From Apostichopus parvimensis (Eukaryota > Echinodermata > Holothuroidea > Aspidochirotida > Stichopodidae): a stretch of DNA of 28,223 nt. Shown piece after piece: positions 10,201 to 21,481 of the stretch (the first letter of the stretch is position 1; every line of letters starts with the position of its first letter). Under the pieces are notes generated by a model, which made no database searches, was not told the origin of the DNA, and was given only the letters and a program-made list of their open reading frames with translations. The stretch covers positions 6,494 to 34,716 of the forward strand of contig KN889067.1 of the NCBI GenBank assembly GCA_000934455.1, in the 5' to 3' direction. The translations under genes and the position numbers were made by a program.

Positions 10201-10861
10201 TTAAATTGAAGGTCACACATATATAATGCTGATAGGCACCTTATTTTGCTAGTTTTGTTTCTGTTTGATTGCCTCTTGTTTGTTTTTTGCTTGTTAAATA
10301 GCTTGCTTGTTGACTGATTCATTTGCATTGCATTTTACATGCAATCCTCCTACATGATTTTGAAAGCTAGAAAGTTGTCATCATGAATCTTAAAATATGT
10401 TTGACTTAAACTACCCCTTTAAAGAGATAGACACATCTTGAGTGTGGGATGAAAGTAATTTAGCTGAGTAAACTTGAAGGGTACTCAGGTATGTAGTAGG
10501 TTGATATTTGCTACTTATCAACACTCTGTAGAGCTTCATAGGATGAAGAAGAAGCAGGGAGCTTTTATCTGCCTAGATGCAGCATCAACTGCTGCTGCTG
10601 TGTTTAATCCTCCTCACCCAGTGTATCAAGCAATAAGGATGAATACATCATCTCCAGGCAATATAACATAGCTTGCTATACTAACAGAGACTACAGAAAA
10701 CTAAAATAGAATTAAACAAGAGCCAGCTGGTAATTCTTTGAAGTGTCTCTGTATAAAATTAAGTATTCAAATGATGCCAAATATTCCCTAAATCAGTATT
10801 AATATGAAAAAAGGTATGGAATAACACAAAATGAGTAAACAGATGAAAGGGAAACTACAAG
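7269..10861. other. Intergenic, no gene seen
   Basis: AT-rich DNA. A purine-rich microsatellite (GAGAGA and GGTGGAGA blocks) lies near 9771-9811, and a poly-C tract near 7605. Open frames in this stretch lack recognisable domains or splice-site support. Confidence 0.5.
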
Positions 10862-11099
10862 ATGTTACTGTTGTTGATAGTGTACTTGTAAAGTAATGTA
10901 CCTGTATAATACTTCATATGGATGTAACTGTTGAATGGGTTATGTTACTGTTGTTGACAGTGTACTTGTAAAGTAATGTACCTGTATAATACTTCATATG
11001 GATGTAACTGTTGAATGGGTTATGTTACTGTTGTTGGCAGTGTACTTGTAAAGTAATGTAGGTATTACTTCATGATGATATAACTGTGGAATGGGTCAA
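10862..11099 (+). repeat. 80-bp tandem triplication
   Basis: Copies start at 10862, 10942 and 11022 (exact 80-bp period). The first two differ by about one base (GATAG/GACAG). The third has lost some bases near AGTAATGTAGG. No open frame is preserved across units. Confidence 0.92.
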
Positions 11100-13108
11100 G
11101 TTAAAAAGAATATAGAGCTTTCTAGGAAGCATATGAAGACGGTATTACTTAAAGCGTTTCTTGGTATCTTCAAACGTAGAACTATGAATTATCTCTTAAA
11201 GTCTATGTTGGAAGCTCATCTGCTAAAAGCAAAGGGAACATGCCTCTCACTGTTACAACCAGCTGACATATTTACTACTGCATTAATCATCTAACTCATT
11301 TGAAGAAAAGTAAATAATAATAATTTAAATTTTGGTCAAATTGATAACTATCATCTATTATATGATTCTCCCCCCTCCCTCCCCTCCAACCCAAACCCTC
11401 AAATATCAATACTATGGTGACATACAAATCTGGTCTTCTGTGTGATATCAGATAAGCCAGAATTAGTTCAGACAGTGACAATACACTTAAATAAATGATA
11501 CAAAATGACATTTTTATCCATTTTAATGACAGGAGACTTTGTATAGTTTTCATAACAAAAACATTATGCACGTAAATACATTAATAATTACAGCCAAAAT
11601 GGACATAAAATGGTACATATGGAAGAGCTCAAAACTGGACAAATATTTTATGGTGGGAGACAAACTATAGCTACCTTTCTCCTTTGTTTTCTCAAAAATA
11701 TACAAATGTTACAAATTTACTGTCTATTAAATAGAGGTTCACAATACTTTGACTGATATTTTTAATATAGGTCTACACTTCCCAAGGTTTAAAAAACATT
11801 TGAATTGTTTCATATCAGAGAGTATTAATATTAATTATTTGATGAATTGAGATAAATATTATAGTTGGATGGCAGTTCTAATGGAAGACAATAAAATGGC
11901 AGTCTATGTAAATCAACAAGACATCTTTGTTAGTTTAGCAGTGCTACAAGAGATATTAACATAATTAAAGGAGCTTTGAGGATTTTGCTTTGTAATACCC
12001 ATGCAAAGAACTTGACAATTGTGTTTGGACTTTATACTGACACAGAGCAGAAGGTACATGTCTTTGCTTAGGACCTGTATCTTGTTCAAATTATTACAGA
12101 TTAATAAACAGACATTAGACAAAGGTGCCTGATCTGATCCTGACCGCCTCATAGTAATAAATTAATGAATTAATTTAATAACTAATTGCAATGCAGACGA
12201 AATGTCCTGTCGTCATGAATGAAACAAAACCATTTTGCAAGGTTGTGATGTAACTGAGGAAAATAATTTATGGTAATTGTTTTGTACAAATGTTCAAGAT
12301 TCATGAACAGAAAACCGAGTGGTACATAAATATTGAGAACAAAGAAATTGTTACACTTATGAACATATCAGTCATTTCTTTACATTTTTCTTCCAAACAG
12401 GAAAGATGTGGTATGCAGAGATGGTTTTACTAAAAAATTGCCTTATTTGGAAAATTGTTTAGCTTTAAGTAACCACACTAATGTTTAGCCTTTATGATAC
12501 TTCAAAACAGTTTAAAATTGGTTTTATGATATCAAATATGGCAAGGTGCATAAAGTGAGACATTTATCTCTAATAGACATTTCAAAAGAAGCTTGAAATA
12601 TATGCATCACAGATTTACTTGAGCATGAAATTTATTTATACGTCATGGAGGTGTGGCAAATGACATGTACCTTATGACATAACTTATTAAATCATTGTCT
12701 ATTATATATCAGAAGTTAATGATCTTGAAATGTCAAGAAGATAGAATGATGCATTTTGGGAGTTGGTAATTTGCTTTCCATTGCTGGAACACGACATGTG
12801 CATTTTTAGCTCTGTATATTATATGGCAAGGAGAGAGCCTGTTGCAAGATCAGGAATTGAGATAAATGAAGGCTTAATTAATTACCATTAAATTATGTTG
12901 GGCATCTCACTCCTATTGATCATCTTGTGACAGCCACAGTATTGATAAGTTTACTTTACAACTGATCTGCTCTTCGCCCATCCCCACCCCACCCACCCAC
13001 CCACCCATGCACGCACACCCTAACTACACTCCCACAACCGATAAATGAGGAAATATAATTAAGATGTCCATAATGCCTAATGAGATTTTTCAGTTTAACA
13101 TGCTTACA
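11100..13108. other. Intergenic or LHFPL6-like 3' flank, no gene seen
   Basis: AT-rich DNA without a recognisable coding exon. A C-rich simple repeat (CCCA units) lies near 12980-13010. It may include distal 3' UTR of the minus-strand gene. Confidence 0.5.
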
Positions 13109-13470
13109 TTAAAGACATTGAAGACTCGCCCCAAATCGTGTGCGGCCATCTGAAAAAGTTAACTTTCTGTTGCTTGCAAGTGACGTTTTGTTCGTGTCGC
13201 TACAAAATGCAGACAGTAATGAAATGTGATACCTTGTTATCTTTAGCTGGACCTGAGATGTCCATCGCTGTATCGTTTATACACTGTGCTGTTGGTATTG
13301 ACCGTAGCTGTATGTACTGACTGTACACTAGTGTCTAATTACCGACAGTAGCAAGCTGTGTGTGTATTTTCTGGGATCGATGGTGGTGTCTAACACTTCT
13401 GTTACTTACACCTCATTCGAAACTAGGTCAGATTACCGGCATTAGACGTTTCTTTTTTTGCACCCTTTAA
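13109..13470 (+). mobile_element. TTAA-flanked MITE family A, copy 1 (362 bp)
   Basis: It starts TTAAAGACATTGAAGACTCG and ends in GCACCCTTTAA. The left terminus matches, as an imperfect inverted repeat, the right terminus of copy 2 at 17238. The two copies share most of their length in the same orientation, including TCTTTAGCTGGACCTGAGAT and TTCTGGGATCGATGGTGG. TTAA targets with short related elements suggest mobilisation by a piggyBac-like transposase, which is an inference. No transposase is encoded. Confidence 0.75.
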
Positions 13471-14469
13471 GTGTAAAATGAGTTACTAATAACATGGTAC
13501 TTGCCAGCCTTAAAAGTCATCGGTATTGGCCCCAAATTAGGCATGTTAACAGTTTTGAAATATGGGAGTTTCTGACTCTCAAATCATCACAAGCCATATC
13601 ATCCCCAGACATAGCAGAAGTTCACTTAGATATTTAAATGTCTAAGAGAGGATTAGATGCTCTGAGGGTGGCAGTAAGCTTCTTGTTGAAGTTTGAACAT
13701 GGGTGGCCATTATTTGACTTTCTAGCATATCTGGGGCTAGTACTGATGATCTTTAATTTGTCAATTATGTAATAACCCATACCCCCCCCCACCCCACCCC
13801 TCCCCTATCTGAATCTGAACCATAGATTTGACAAAGTTGGAATCACTGTTTCCAAATAAAATGTACTGACATTAGTTAAACTACTAAAGACTTGCTTACT
13901 TAATGTTACATCAACAACACATTTAAAGTTGTCTGGGCCACCAAACTGCATAAAATTACATCCCGGGACCTGGGATCAGATGTGGGCCCACAGACCTACA
14001 GAACAATATGTACAAGACAATATGTAGTACCTCTATATATCAGATCATCTCCATAATAAATATATCAAAAAATAATGCAGGGATATCAAAATACAGATGT
14101 TTTATAAAGTCTTTTGTGCAGTGCTTAAAATTGAAATTTGCAGTATGTGTTCGATGCACACAAACATTTAGGACTCTGGCAACACACTGCATTAAATATT
14201 TCAAAAGAATAAATAGTACGGTATCTGAGTAAACGTGAAAATATACAGATTAAAAAAAAAAAGAGAAAATATGAACTGTAAAATAAATTCAGTTTGGTGG
14301 TATATATAATAATAATATGAAAGTACAAAATTCCTTCTGAATAACATTTGTTTTTTTGTTTATATAAATAATTTTGGTTCTTGTAAGCATCTCTTCGATG
14401 AACCTCAGCCTGAAATGGAGCTGCTTATAGATAAATGTAATACAATATTTGGCGGCACGGTGAGCTACG

Positions 14470-14585
14470 TCAGTCGTCATAGGACACTGTTTTTGTTCCC
14501 GCATGCCATGATAAGAGCGTTGCGATCATCAACGTGCCACAACCACCAGCTGTGAGGTAGAAAGTCCATCCAATGGTACATGAAC
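14470..14585 (-). CDS. LHFPL6: LHFPL6-like tetraspan protein, last coding exon (TM4 and C-tail)
   Basis: The exon starts after CCCTTCACAG. It completes a Gly codon and reads SCTIGWTFYLTAGGCGTLMI, then ATLLSWHAGTKTVSYDD and TGA. This is residues 158-195 counted from the conserved Met. The CxIGWxxY motif entering the fourth membrane span is typical of LHFPL6. The tail is short and hydrophilic, as in the family. A possible ATTAAA signal on this strand lies at 13752-13757, but the 3' end is not established. Confidence 0.9.
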
Positions 14586-14793
14586 CTGTGAAGGGTAACA
14601 AATGGTTACAAAACTGCTTATCTAAGTACTGCTTACAGCTGGTGTAGGTAAATGAGTAATAATGGTCAGAATCCTGCACTCATCCTTCAATCTGTTTACC
14701 CACTTATATATTCTTTTCCTTTCTAATCCCCCTTCCCCACTATTATCTCTTCCCTCTCCTCACCCTCCATCCCTAATGGAAGACTGTCAGGAT

Positions 14794-14818
14794 GGGGTGG
14801 GGGGTAGGGGGGGTTGGG
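14794..14818 (+). other. Potential G-quadruplex in LHFPL6-like intron
   Basis: GGGG-T-GGGGGG-TA-GGGGGGG-TT-GGG on the plus strand, opposite to the transcript. The loops are very short, which favours folding. Confidence 0.5.
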
Positions 14819-15513
14819 ATAGTATCAGTGGCATCTTGTAGTTGACTAGACCTACTTCATCATCATTGGCACTATGCCAGGGACTGAAGCAACTCTCTTG
14901 ATCATTTTCAAACCATTAGTAATAAAGGTCATCATTAAAGACATAAATAATCATGACTGTATCTCCTCCTATTTACCACCCCACCCCCACCCTCACCCCA
15001 ATGCAATTGCCTGAAGTCTGCACTATAAACAAACATGTCATATTCACTCCTCTAAGCAGCTTTAATACTTTATGATTTATCTGTGTCTCCCTCATATTTT
15101 TAATAAAGTACTGGCATCCTTGTAAACAGATTACAAGCTTCTACGGTGATAGCCGGCCCACAAAGAGTTTGAACTTTACTTGACATAGCCTAATTTTCCA
15201 AAATTTTAAAAACAAGGCCAGGGCCCCAGGGGAGGAACTCTATACATATTTCACATGTAAATGGATCATCATGAATAGTTAGAAACATCTCTGAAGGAGA
15301 AACCACTAATGCCCAGATGCCACCTATGCTTTATTAGCCACATACTGCCTCCTAAATGTCACAGATGCCATTGCAAATCTATCCTTAGGTCTGCACCTGT
15401 CAATGTGTAACAGGCACCTGCATGTTTCCTGTATCACATTAGTGTACACAGAAACTTGATCGATACCGATGGCTGTAATCGTGCGCAACATGCCAGTATC
15501 TTGGACTTCGTAA

Positions 15514-15700
15514 ACTGATAAAGCACTAAAAATGATAACGCTAGCAACCAACTTATCTGTTCTTTTTTGTCTGTGTACTTGGCATATCTACATGTCTATC
15601 AAAAACTGATAAACACTAAAAAACACTAAACATGATAAAGCTAGCAACCAACATATCTGTTCTTTTTGTCTGTGTACTTGGCATATCTATGTCTATCAAC
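15514..15700 (+). repeat. Tandem duplication, two units of about 91-96 bp
   Basis: Both units run from ACTGATAAA through GCTAGCAACCAAC and GTCTGTGTACTTGGCATATC to GTCTATCAA. The second unit contains a small extra ACACTAAA block. It lies inside an LHFPL6-like intron. Confidence 0.88.
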
Positions 15701-17237
15701 AATGTCTGTATTGAAAAGTTGTCTGTATAAGCCTGTGCACATTTAAGGGTATTAGTTATGTGTTGATTCTAGTTTGATTATAACGTTCTAAACATGTTAC
15801 CATTTAAAGGTGCATTTTATCTGTGTTGAATGTGGCCATCATATATAAGTTCATGTGAAGTTTACACAGTTCAAATGGTGAAAACTCAAGCTTCAAACGA
15901 ATCGCAGGATTGAAACTATAAAATCAGTATTAAAGTCTCAATACCTGTTTGCTGACATGTTTCTTATTCTAAATGCACTCTGACCAGGTAGGTTTAATGG
16001 AGAAAAGCTGTTGCAATCGAAAGAAATTTCTTTTCTGTTGCCCTTATGGCGTGAACGATTTACTCTAAAATCACTGCGACCGCCCATGTCAACATCTTGT
16101 ATATTCATCGATCAACTGTTCATAAATAGTCTACACATGCAGCCCGGTCAAGATTTTAACGCAGTCCTATTCGTATCGTCCACTTTTTACAACTCCATGG
16201 AGAAAACGTGAGAAAACACTGTTCATTCATTGCAATGGAAAGAAATGACACAATTTCGGAAGCTACATCGGTAAGACCGAGAACAATATACCTTTCAAGA
16301 GAAGGACCTAAGACAAGCTAGACATGAAAGTGAAAGTAGGCCTAGGCCTAACGGTCGTAAACAAAACAGATAGTTTTGGTCGCACATGATCTGCTGGGCG
16401 GGGCTGGCAAATTTTGATTGAAGTTTGTAGAATCTACGGACTCATTCAAAAATCTGGCGAATTTTATTCAGCTCAAAATTTTTAACGACAGATAACTCGC
16501 TAAAAATAATGAATACCATTGATATAAAAATTGCATAGAAAGGTGTCATTTTACAGAGCTTTAGTGCAGTAAGCTGGAAAGGTCAAAGTTTAAATTTGAC
16601 AAACAAGTACTGAGACTTTCATTATTTTCCTTTTTTTTTTTTCCTGCTTCGTTTCATGGAAGGACTACCCCATAAACTTACATGGTTTTCTCTTGTAAAA
16701 AAATCACTGCTTAAGCCACTTTCTACCAAGCAATAACAAGCATCGCTCTTCTCTAGGGAGGTGAAATGCATGCCGAATTCAATTGATTTTTAGATGAAAT
16801 TTCAAGCCTCCTAAGCCACAGCAGCCTTGTAGTCACAACACAAGTAAATCTGTGCTTTTCAGAAGGGGAGGCAGGGAAGGATACCGCTCTGTTTAGACGG
16901 ATGATTGACATCTTCAAGAGTAATCTAAATTTTGCTGTAAAATGGGGCCACTGGGGCTGCATAATTATAAGAATAGGCTTATACACGCATGGTCTATGTC
17001 TTCTTAAGAGGCTAGCATTCTCAGATCATGGGGCGGATCGGATTTCTAAACTTTGGTGACATCCAATCATCTACCCATTGATCTTTCCTTTGCCCACAAG
17101 CGCACTGAAAATAACTGTACAGTATTTGTTTACTATAGCCAAGTTTCAGTGGAAGCCATAGTATATATGGTTAATTTTTCAGACTTAGTTTTTCAGTAGT
17201 AGAGTTTACAGTACAATAAGTAAACTTAATGCTACAA

Positions 17238-17621
17238 TTAAAGGCATTAGACTCGCCCCAAACCGCGTGCGGCCATCTGAAAAAGTTAACTTTCCATTGC
17301 TTGCAAGTGACATTTTGTTGTTTTGTTCGTGTCTTTACAAAATGCAGACAGTACAATATGAAATGTGATACCTTGTTATCTTTAGCTGGACCTGAGATGT
17401 CCATCACTGTATTGTTTGTACACTGTGCTGTGGGTATTGACAGCAGCTGTATCTATTGACTGTACACTAGTGTCTAATCACCAATGGTAGCAAGCTGTGT
17501 GTGTGTATTTTCTGGGATCGATGGTGGTTTGTTAACACTACTGTTACACCTCATTCGAAACTAGGTCAGATTACCGGCATTAGACGTTTCTCTTTGCGCG
17601 AGTCTTCACATGTCCCTTTAA
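17238..17621 (+). mobile_element. TTAA-flanked MITE family A, copy 2 (384 bp)
   Basis: It is the better-preserved copy of the element at 13109. The left end is TTAAAGGCATTAGACTCGCC. The right end, read inward on the other strand, is TTAAAGGGACATGTGAAGAC followed by TCGCGCAAAG. It sits inside the LHFPL6-like intron, its right edge only 52 bp from the exon at 17674. It encodes no protein; short frames on either strand are incidental. Confidence 0.78.
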
Positions 17622-17673
17622 AAAGCAGAATTATTAATTTATATTCCGTGAAATTATAAAATTTGACTTTTAC

Positions 17674-17772
17674 CAGGATTGTATGGTTGTGAATCTGGTC
17701 CACAGGCTTCCCTGACATGTTCATGACTCCAGCCCTGAGGATATAACGCCATTCCTGTACCAATTAAGATAG
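17674..17772 (-). CDS. LHFPL6: LHFPL6-like tetraspan protein, middle coding exon (end of TM3 and second extracellular loop)
   Basis: The exon starts after TTTCCCCCAG and ends before donor GTAAAA; it is 99 bp, phase 1 at both ends. It encodes ILIGTGMALYPQGWSHEHVR then EACGPDSQPYNP (residues 126-157). The ALYPxGW motif closing the third membrane span and the following Cys are LHFPL hallmarks. The first split codon makes Ala with the previous exon, and the last makes Gly with the next. Confidence 0.92.
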
Positions 17773-17815
17773 CTGGGGGAAAGAAGAGACATACCTGTAC
17801 TGTAGAGAAGCATCT

Positions 17816-18257
17816 TACAATCAAGATTTATTTTATGAATTTTAGATATTTTTAGATAGTTTTATAAGTTACAAGCTATTTTATAAATTTTACCATAGTA
17901 ACATAGGGAAATTCAGTCTTCGTAATAGGGCAATACAAATTTGGAATGATCTATCCAAAAATTTGAAGTCTATAACTTCAAAACCCACATTCACCAGACA
18001 TTTGAAAAGGAATTTATTAACTCGTACTAGTATTATATATAATCTATTCACGTATCCGTCTCAGCATCATTAGGATATTATTACTGTATATTTAATCCTT
18101 ACACGTGTATATATACTGTATTATTTATATTTGTACATTTTTCTTTCCTTTTCTCCCAGGGAGTCTCCTACCTTGTTAAGTCTTTTTAAAACTTTATAGG
18201 AGACTTCCTTTCCCATTGTACACAATTGGCGATAAAACAAATAAATGAATTAAAACA
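17816..18257 (+). mobile_element. 5'-truncated non-LTR retrotransposon, 3' end
   Basis: A plus-strand frame ending at TAG 18071-18073 reads HSNIGKFSLRNRAIQIWNDL, then SKNLKSITSKPTFTRHLKRN. This is the typical C-terminal tail after the reverse-transcriptase domain of CR1/L2/Jockey-type elements (xxGAxxWNxLPxxI...SFKxxLK). The 3' UTR contains a hairpin: 18159-18170 pairs with 18197-18208, 12 bp with one G-U. It finishes in a short A-rich tail (GATAAAACAAATAAATGAAT). The element lies antisense in an LHFPL6-like intron and is far too short to be active. The clade is uncertain. Confidence 0.78.
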
Positions 18258-18897
18258 TTGACCATAGGTCATCAAATTTGGTAAAATTCCCTCAATGATA
18301 ATCCATTAGTTTGGCTGACAAAACACTAAGCATCTCGAATCATTCATTAATATTAATCCTGCATGTCATCTTGACATTTAGAGACTGCCAAACCATCAAA
18401 GCAAAGTACACATTTACGAGCTTCATATGTCACAAACCTTTGAGGTTCAATAAATCTGCCAAAAGTTATTGATAATGAAATTCTTTTGACATTTTCATTA
18501 TCTTCAGTGTTAATAATAATAAATGGTTCAAGCATCATGAGTATCATCAGCTTATCACTGCAGCCAACAATTACTGTAAGGTAAGAGTAAATCATCCACA
18601 TTATCACCATCAAAAGTTCTATGACGAATCTTAGCCAATACTTCTAACTAATTCTAATTCTATCTGATTAAAGGATCAAATATTTGTGAGAAATATTACC
18701 TCTTACTTTCCTTTTTATATTATTTATTTCAAAGTCCACTTGGCACAATGAATCAGCTGTTTTTGTTTGGTTACCAATTAACTATCAATTACATTATACC
18801 AAAGTAACTTGAAAATGAGATTGCAGTTGTTCAACTTTTAGCAAATATAACCTTTACAACCTTTTCAAACCAAATAAATGTACAAAGATAAACATAC

Positions 18898-19270
18898 CTG
18901 CAATAAACTGAAGAACACCACATACACGGCCCACCCTCCTCGTAACGAAGTCCCTGACACAGCACGCCAATAGGCCGCAAAAACTGACAAACAACGAAAT
19001 TACACAACCCAATCCGATAACGACGGTGCATATTTTCCAGGTCATGGTGGGAATGTCTGAGAAAGTGGTGTAGTGTCCGCACTTTAAGACCACGTCATTG
19101 TTCATAAAGTAGTTACATCTACGGAAAACGCCAAAGTGTACAGGATGGGAGGTATTACCCAGCGTCCCCTCTAACCAGTACGGGAGGAAGAATCCGACAC
19201 AAGAGGCGGCGGTGCCCAGGATGGACACCACCGCCCAGATGACACCGATCGCCGTCAGTCCACACGACAT
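18898..19270 (-). CDS. LHFPL6: LHFPL6 (LHFP)-like tetraspan membrane protein, first conserved coding exon
   Basis: From ATG at 19270 it encodes residues 1-124, beginning MSCGLTAIGVIWAVVSILGT. TM1 spans about 5-33 with the SCVGFFLPYWL motif. An extracellular loop has FRRC (Cys52) and KCG (Cys64), the probable disulfide pair of the claudin-like fold. TM2 is about 78-104 (WKICTVVIGLGC) and TM3 starts at about 113. It is very close to what I know of vertebrate LHFPL6, and the total of 195 residues compares with about 200. LHFPL proteins are four-span membrane proteins related to claudins; the role of LHFPL6 itself is poorly defined. Donor GTATGT is good. The exon continues 5' to an acceptor at 19398-19399 and the frame stays open there, so translation may begin in an upstream exon. 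Two introns (1125 and 3088 bp) follow. Confidence 0.92.
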
Positions 19271-19397
19271 CCTAAAGTCAACGTTCTGCTGGCTGTAAAC
19301 TGAAAGATTGCACGAACGACTGTGGTACAGATGGCCCGAACGAGCCGATGCCAACGTCTGCGTGGATCTCTTGATGTACGTCCCCGGCTCTAGTGCT
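19271..19397 (-). other. 5' part of the LHFPL6-like exon: UTR or N-terminal extension
   Basis: A strong pyrimidine tract (TCTCTTCTCTCTCTTAC) and CGCACAG mark a 3' splice site, so the exon starts at 19397. The 126 bases from 19396 to the conserved Met are in frame and open: ALEPGTYIKRSTQTLASARS, then GHLYHSRSCNLSVYSQQNVD, then FR. This may be 5' UTR, as in vertebrate LHFPL6 where I recall a non-coding first exon, or a cytosolic extension continued from an upstream exon. Confidence 0.6.
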
Positions 19398-19570
19398 CTG
19401 TGCGATGAAAGTAAGAGAGAGAAGAGGGTAATAGATATGATGAGGTCATCGACTGATCGACAGCTAAGCAGAATTAAAGACTCAAAAAGTAGTGTTATAA
19501 AATAGTGCTGCGTTTGTTTGACGATTTGGATTCTGATCTGCGGATAATTGCTGTTCGCATATAAAGCCAT

Positions 19571-20589
19571 TCATTAAACACCGTAGGGCTGTTTACCGGT
19601 TATTGTGTCCTGAATGAAAAGAATTTTATATTAGCAGAGCGTACACAGAGCAACACAGGACTGAGAACAGTACGAAGTAGACAATTTACAGGAACAATTT
19701 GTAACTATGGTTCTATTATAAAAATAATGGAAATGCCTTCTGTATTGGTCTGTTACTGTGATTACTGGAGCTTGAAACTAATTATGGATCAAGGGGATGT
19801 GGTGGGGGGTACCAAATGAAAGAAACTATTCAAACTAACCCCATTGATATAATTCTAGCACTGTAGTCCCTCTCTCTCAGAGCAAGAGCATGTTCAGTTG
19901 AATTAATTGTTTGTTTGGTTTTTGTAATTTTTTCTAATATTTTTTTTTTACAGTACAGTTAGGGAGACTTCTACTATGCATCTTAATAAGATGACCCAGG
20001 TAAGCTACAGTAGGGATCCCATGACATCGAAAGATGGCAACCTGCACTCAACTATTGTCCTGGCTAAACAGTACATCCCCTGGCCCTCAATCTAAAGAAA
20101 GGATGCACTGGGTTGTAACTTATAAGCTAATCCTAATAAAAAATATAAGCTCCTAAATGAAATTAAACTGTTTTAACTAAAAACACAGATATGGTTTACC
20201 AGGTCTGACTGTGACAAAAGTATGCTTAGAACTGCAGCTTTAATGCAATAATTAAAACAAAAAATTTGAACTTAAATCTATTTGCCCGATCAGAAACATT
20301 GCATATTGTAAATAAAGTTATATTACTGCTTTGAACTCCACTAAAAACAGTCAAAACAAACATACATAGTTACAGAATTGTTGACAATTGACAATTTATA
20401 ATCATGGACGTTAAATATGAATCTAAGAGACTGACATTAAAATGATCTGATCCACCATCACTTTGAACAAAATATGATACTGATGACTTGTTTACATATA
20501 TGTATACTTGAAATAATATTAAAATACTAGAAAAACATAATTAATTGTGCTATAAAATTATGGATGGGAGGTAAAGGAGAGGCTAGACA
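19571..20589. other. Probable 5' intron or intergenic DNA, nothing recognised
   Basis: AT-rich, without a recognisable exon or repeat on either strand. Confidence 0.5.
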
Positions 20590-20636
20590 ATTGCATCTGG
20601 GTCTTGTTTATTATGAAGAATGTACACCAAAAATTT

Positions 20637-20727
20637 TCAAAATTTCTTTTCTATGCCAGGATGATTCAGTGAATCTTCTTCTAAAGTGTAGACAGACACT
20701 GAGTCCATGACCAGATTTACTGCTTGC
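20637..20727 (-). CDS. Candidate short terminal exon upstream of the LHFPL6-like gene
   Basis: On the minus strand, acceptor CCCCCCAG is followed by G plus QAVNLVMDSVSVYTLEEDSL, then NHPGIEKKF and TGA. An AATAAA (20612-20607) lies about 25 bases beyond the stop. The phase fits the donor at 21330 and gives Arg at the junction. The composition is coding-like in this frame, although a second frame is also open. Its family is not recognised. It could be a separate small gene or an alternative 3' end. Confidence 0.35.
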
Positions 20728-20788
20728 CTGGGGGGGATCAGGCTGCATTGACCAGAATGCTTGCCTGGGGGATCAGGCTGCATTGACC
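20721..20788. repeat. Tandem duplication across a candidate splice acceptor
   Basis: Units 20721-20753 and 20758-20788 share TGCTTGCCTGGGGG and GATCAGGCTGCATTGACC. On the minus strand each unit contains the CCCCCAG|GCAAGCA acceptor context of the candidate terminal exon. Confidence 0.85.
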
Positions 20789-21330
20789 ATGAAATTGGTT
20801 TCCTGGGAGCTGCATCTGATACTAATCATTCAAATTAAAACCACACAAATTATATTGCTCATTGCAAAGGCTTCCAAGAGAGTTAACAGTACTATGTACT
20901 AAAACCTTCTCTCCATCAATGTAATACGTTACAATCTACATTTTCTCTGCATTTTCTAGATATGCTACTTATTGCAAATACATACAAAACAATATTCCAA
21001 TTAATGAAACTACTGTAAGATAAAAAAAAAAAACACAAAAGATTTAAATGTTACTTGGTGTGATTGGTAATTGATACCCAGGTTATGTTTACCCTTGAGT
21101 TTTGACTGTTCCAATCCAATTTTCTTTTCCCAGATGAGTGAACAAAGTTGTAATCTGCATGCCAACTTAATTCTCACTTTTACATAATCTTACATGCAAC
21201 TTCATGTACAGTAGGCCTGCCTACACTATATTTGCCTCGTGTTGGGAACGTCGCTAAACAATCACATGAACTCTAACCACATCTTCAGCAAATTTTTAAA
21301 CCGATTAGAAAATGAAGATTCACTCCTTAC

Positions 21331-21481
21331 CTGACTGACATTGGATAGTGAGGAACCCTGGTAGGGCTGCGCGGAGGCACCTGGCTGTAACGTGTGCCAT
21401 TCATATTGATACTGTTTTGAATGTTTAAATTATCCAAGAGTCTATCAAAATTCTCCAAATGACTTTTCTCTCTGGCATTCA
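21331..21481 (-). CDS. Candidate coding exon with an LD-like helix
   Basis: Minus-strand frame NAREKSHLENFDRLLDNLNI, QNSINMNGTRYSQVPPRSPT, RVPHYPMSV, ending in phase 2 before a strong donor, AG|GTAAGG. A possible acceptor ATTATCTTAG lies at 21482-21483; in the same frame a stop occurs just upstream. The first internal Met is at 21404. LENFDRLLDNL resembles the leucine-aspartate (LD) helix of paxillin-type adaptors, but no other domain supports that family. The donor phase permits joining either to the LHFPL6-like exon at 19397 (giving a 262-residue protein from Met 21404) or to the exon at 20727. Confidence 0.5.

Noticed and set aside
13138..13320. 60-codon plus-strand frame, with a similar 76-codon frame at 17229-17459
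   Set aside because: Similarity between the two frames is explained by the two MITE copies; the proteins have no domain and the copies carry frame-changing indels.
18353..18613. 86-codon minus-strand frame in the LHFPL6-like intron
   Set aside because: It lies between two confirmed exons that splice in phase without it; no domain or splice sites support it.
18831..19082. 83-codon minus-strand frame overlapping the LHFPL6-like exon
   Set aside because: It is an out-of-frame shadow of the conserved exon at 18898-19270.
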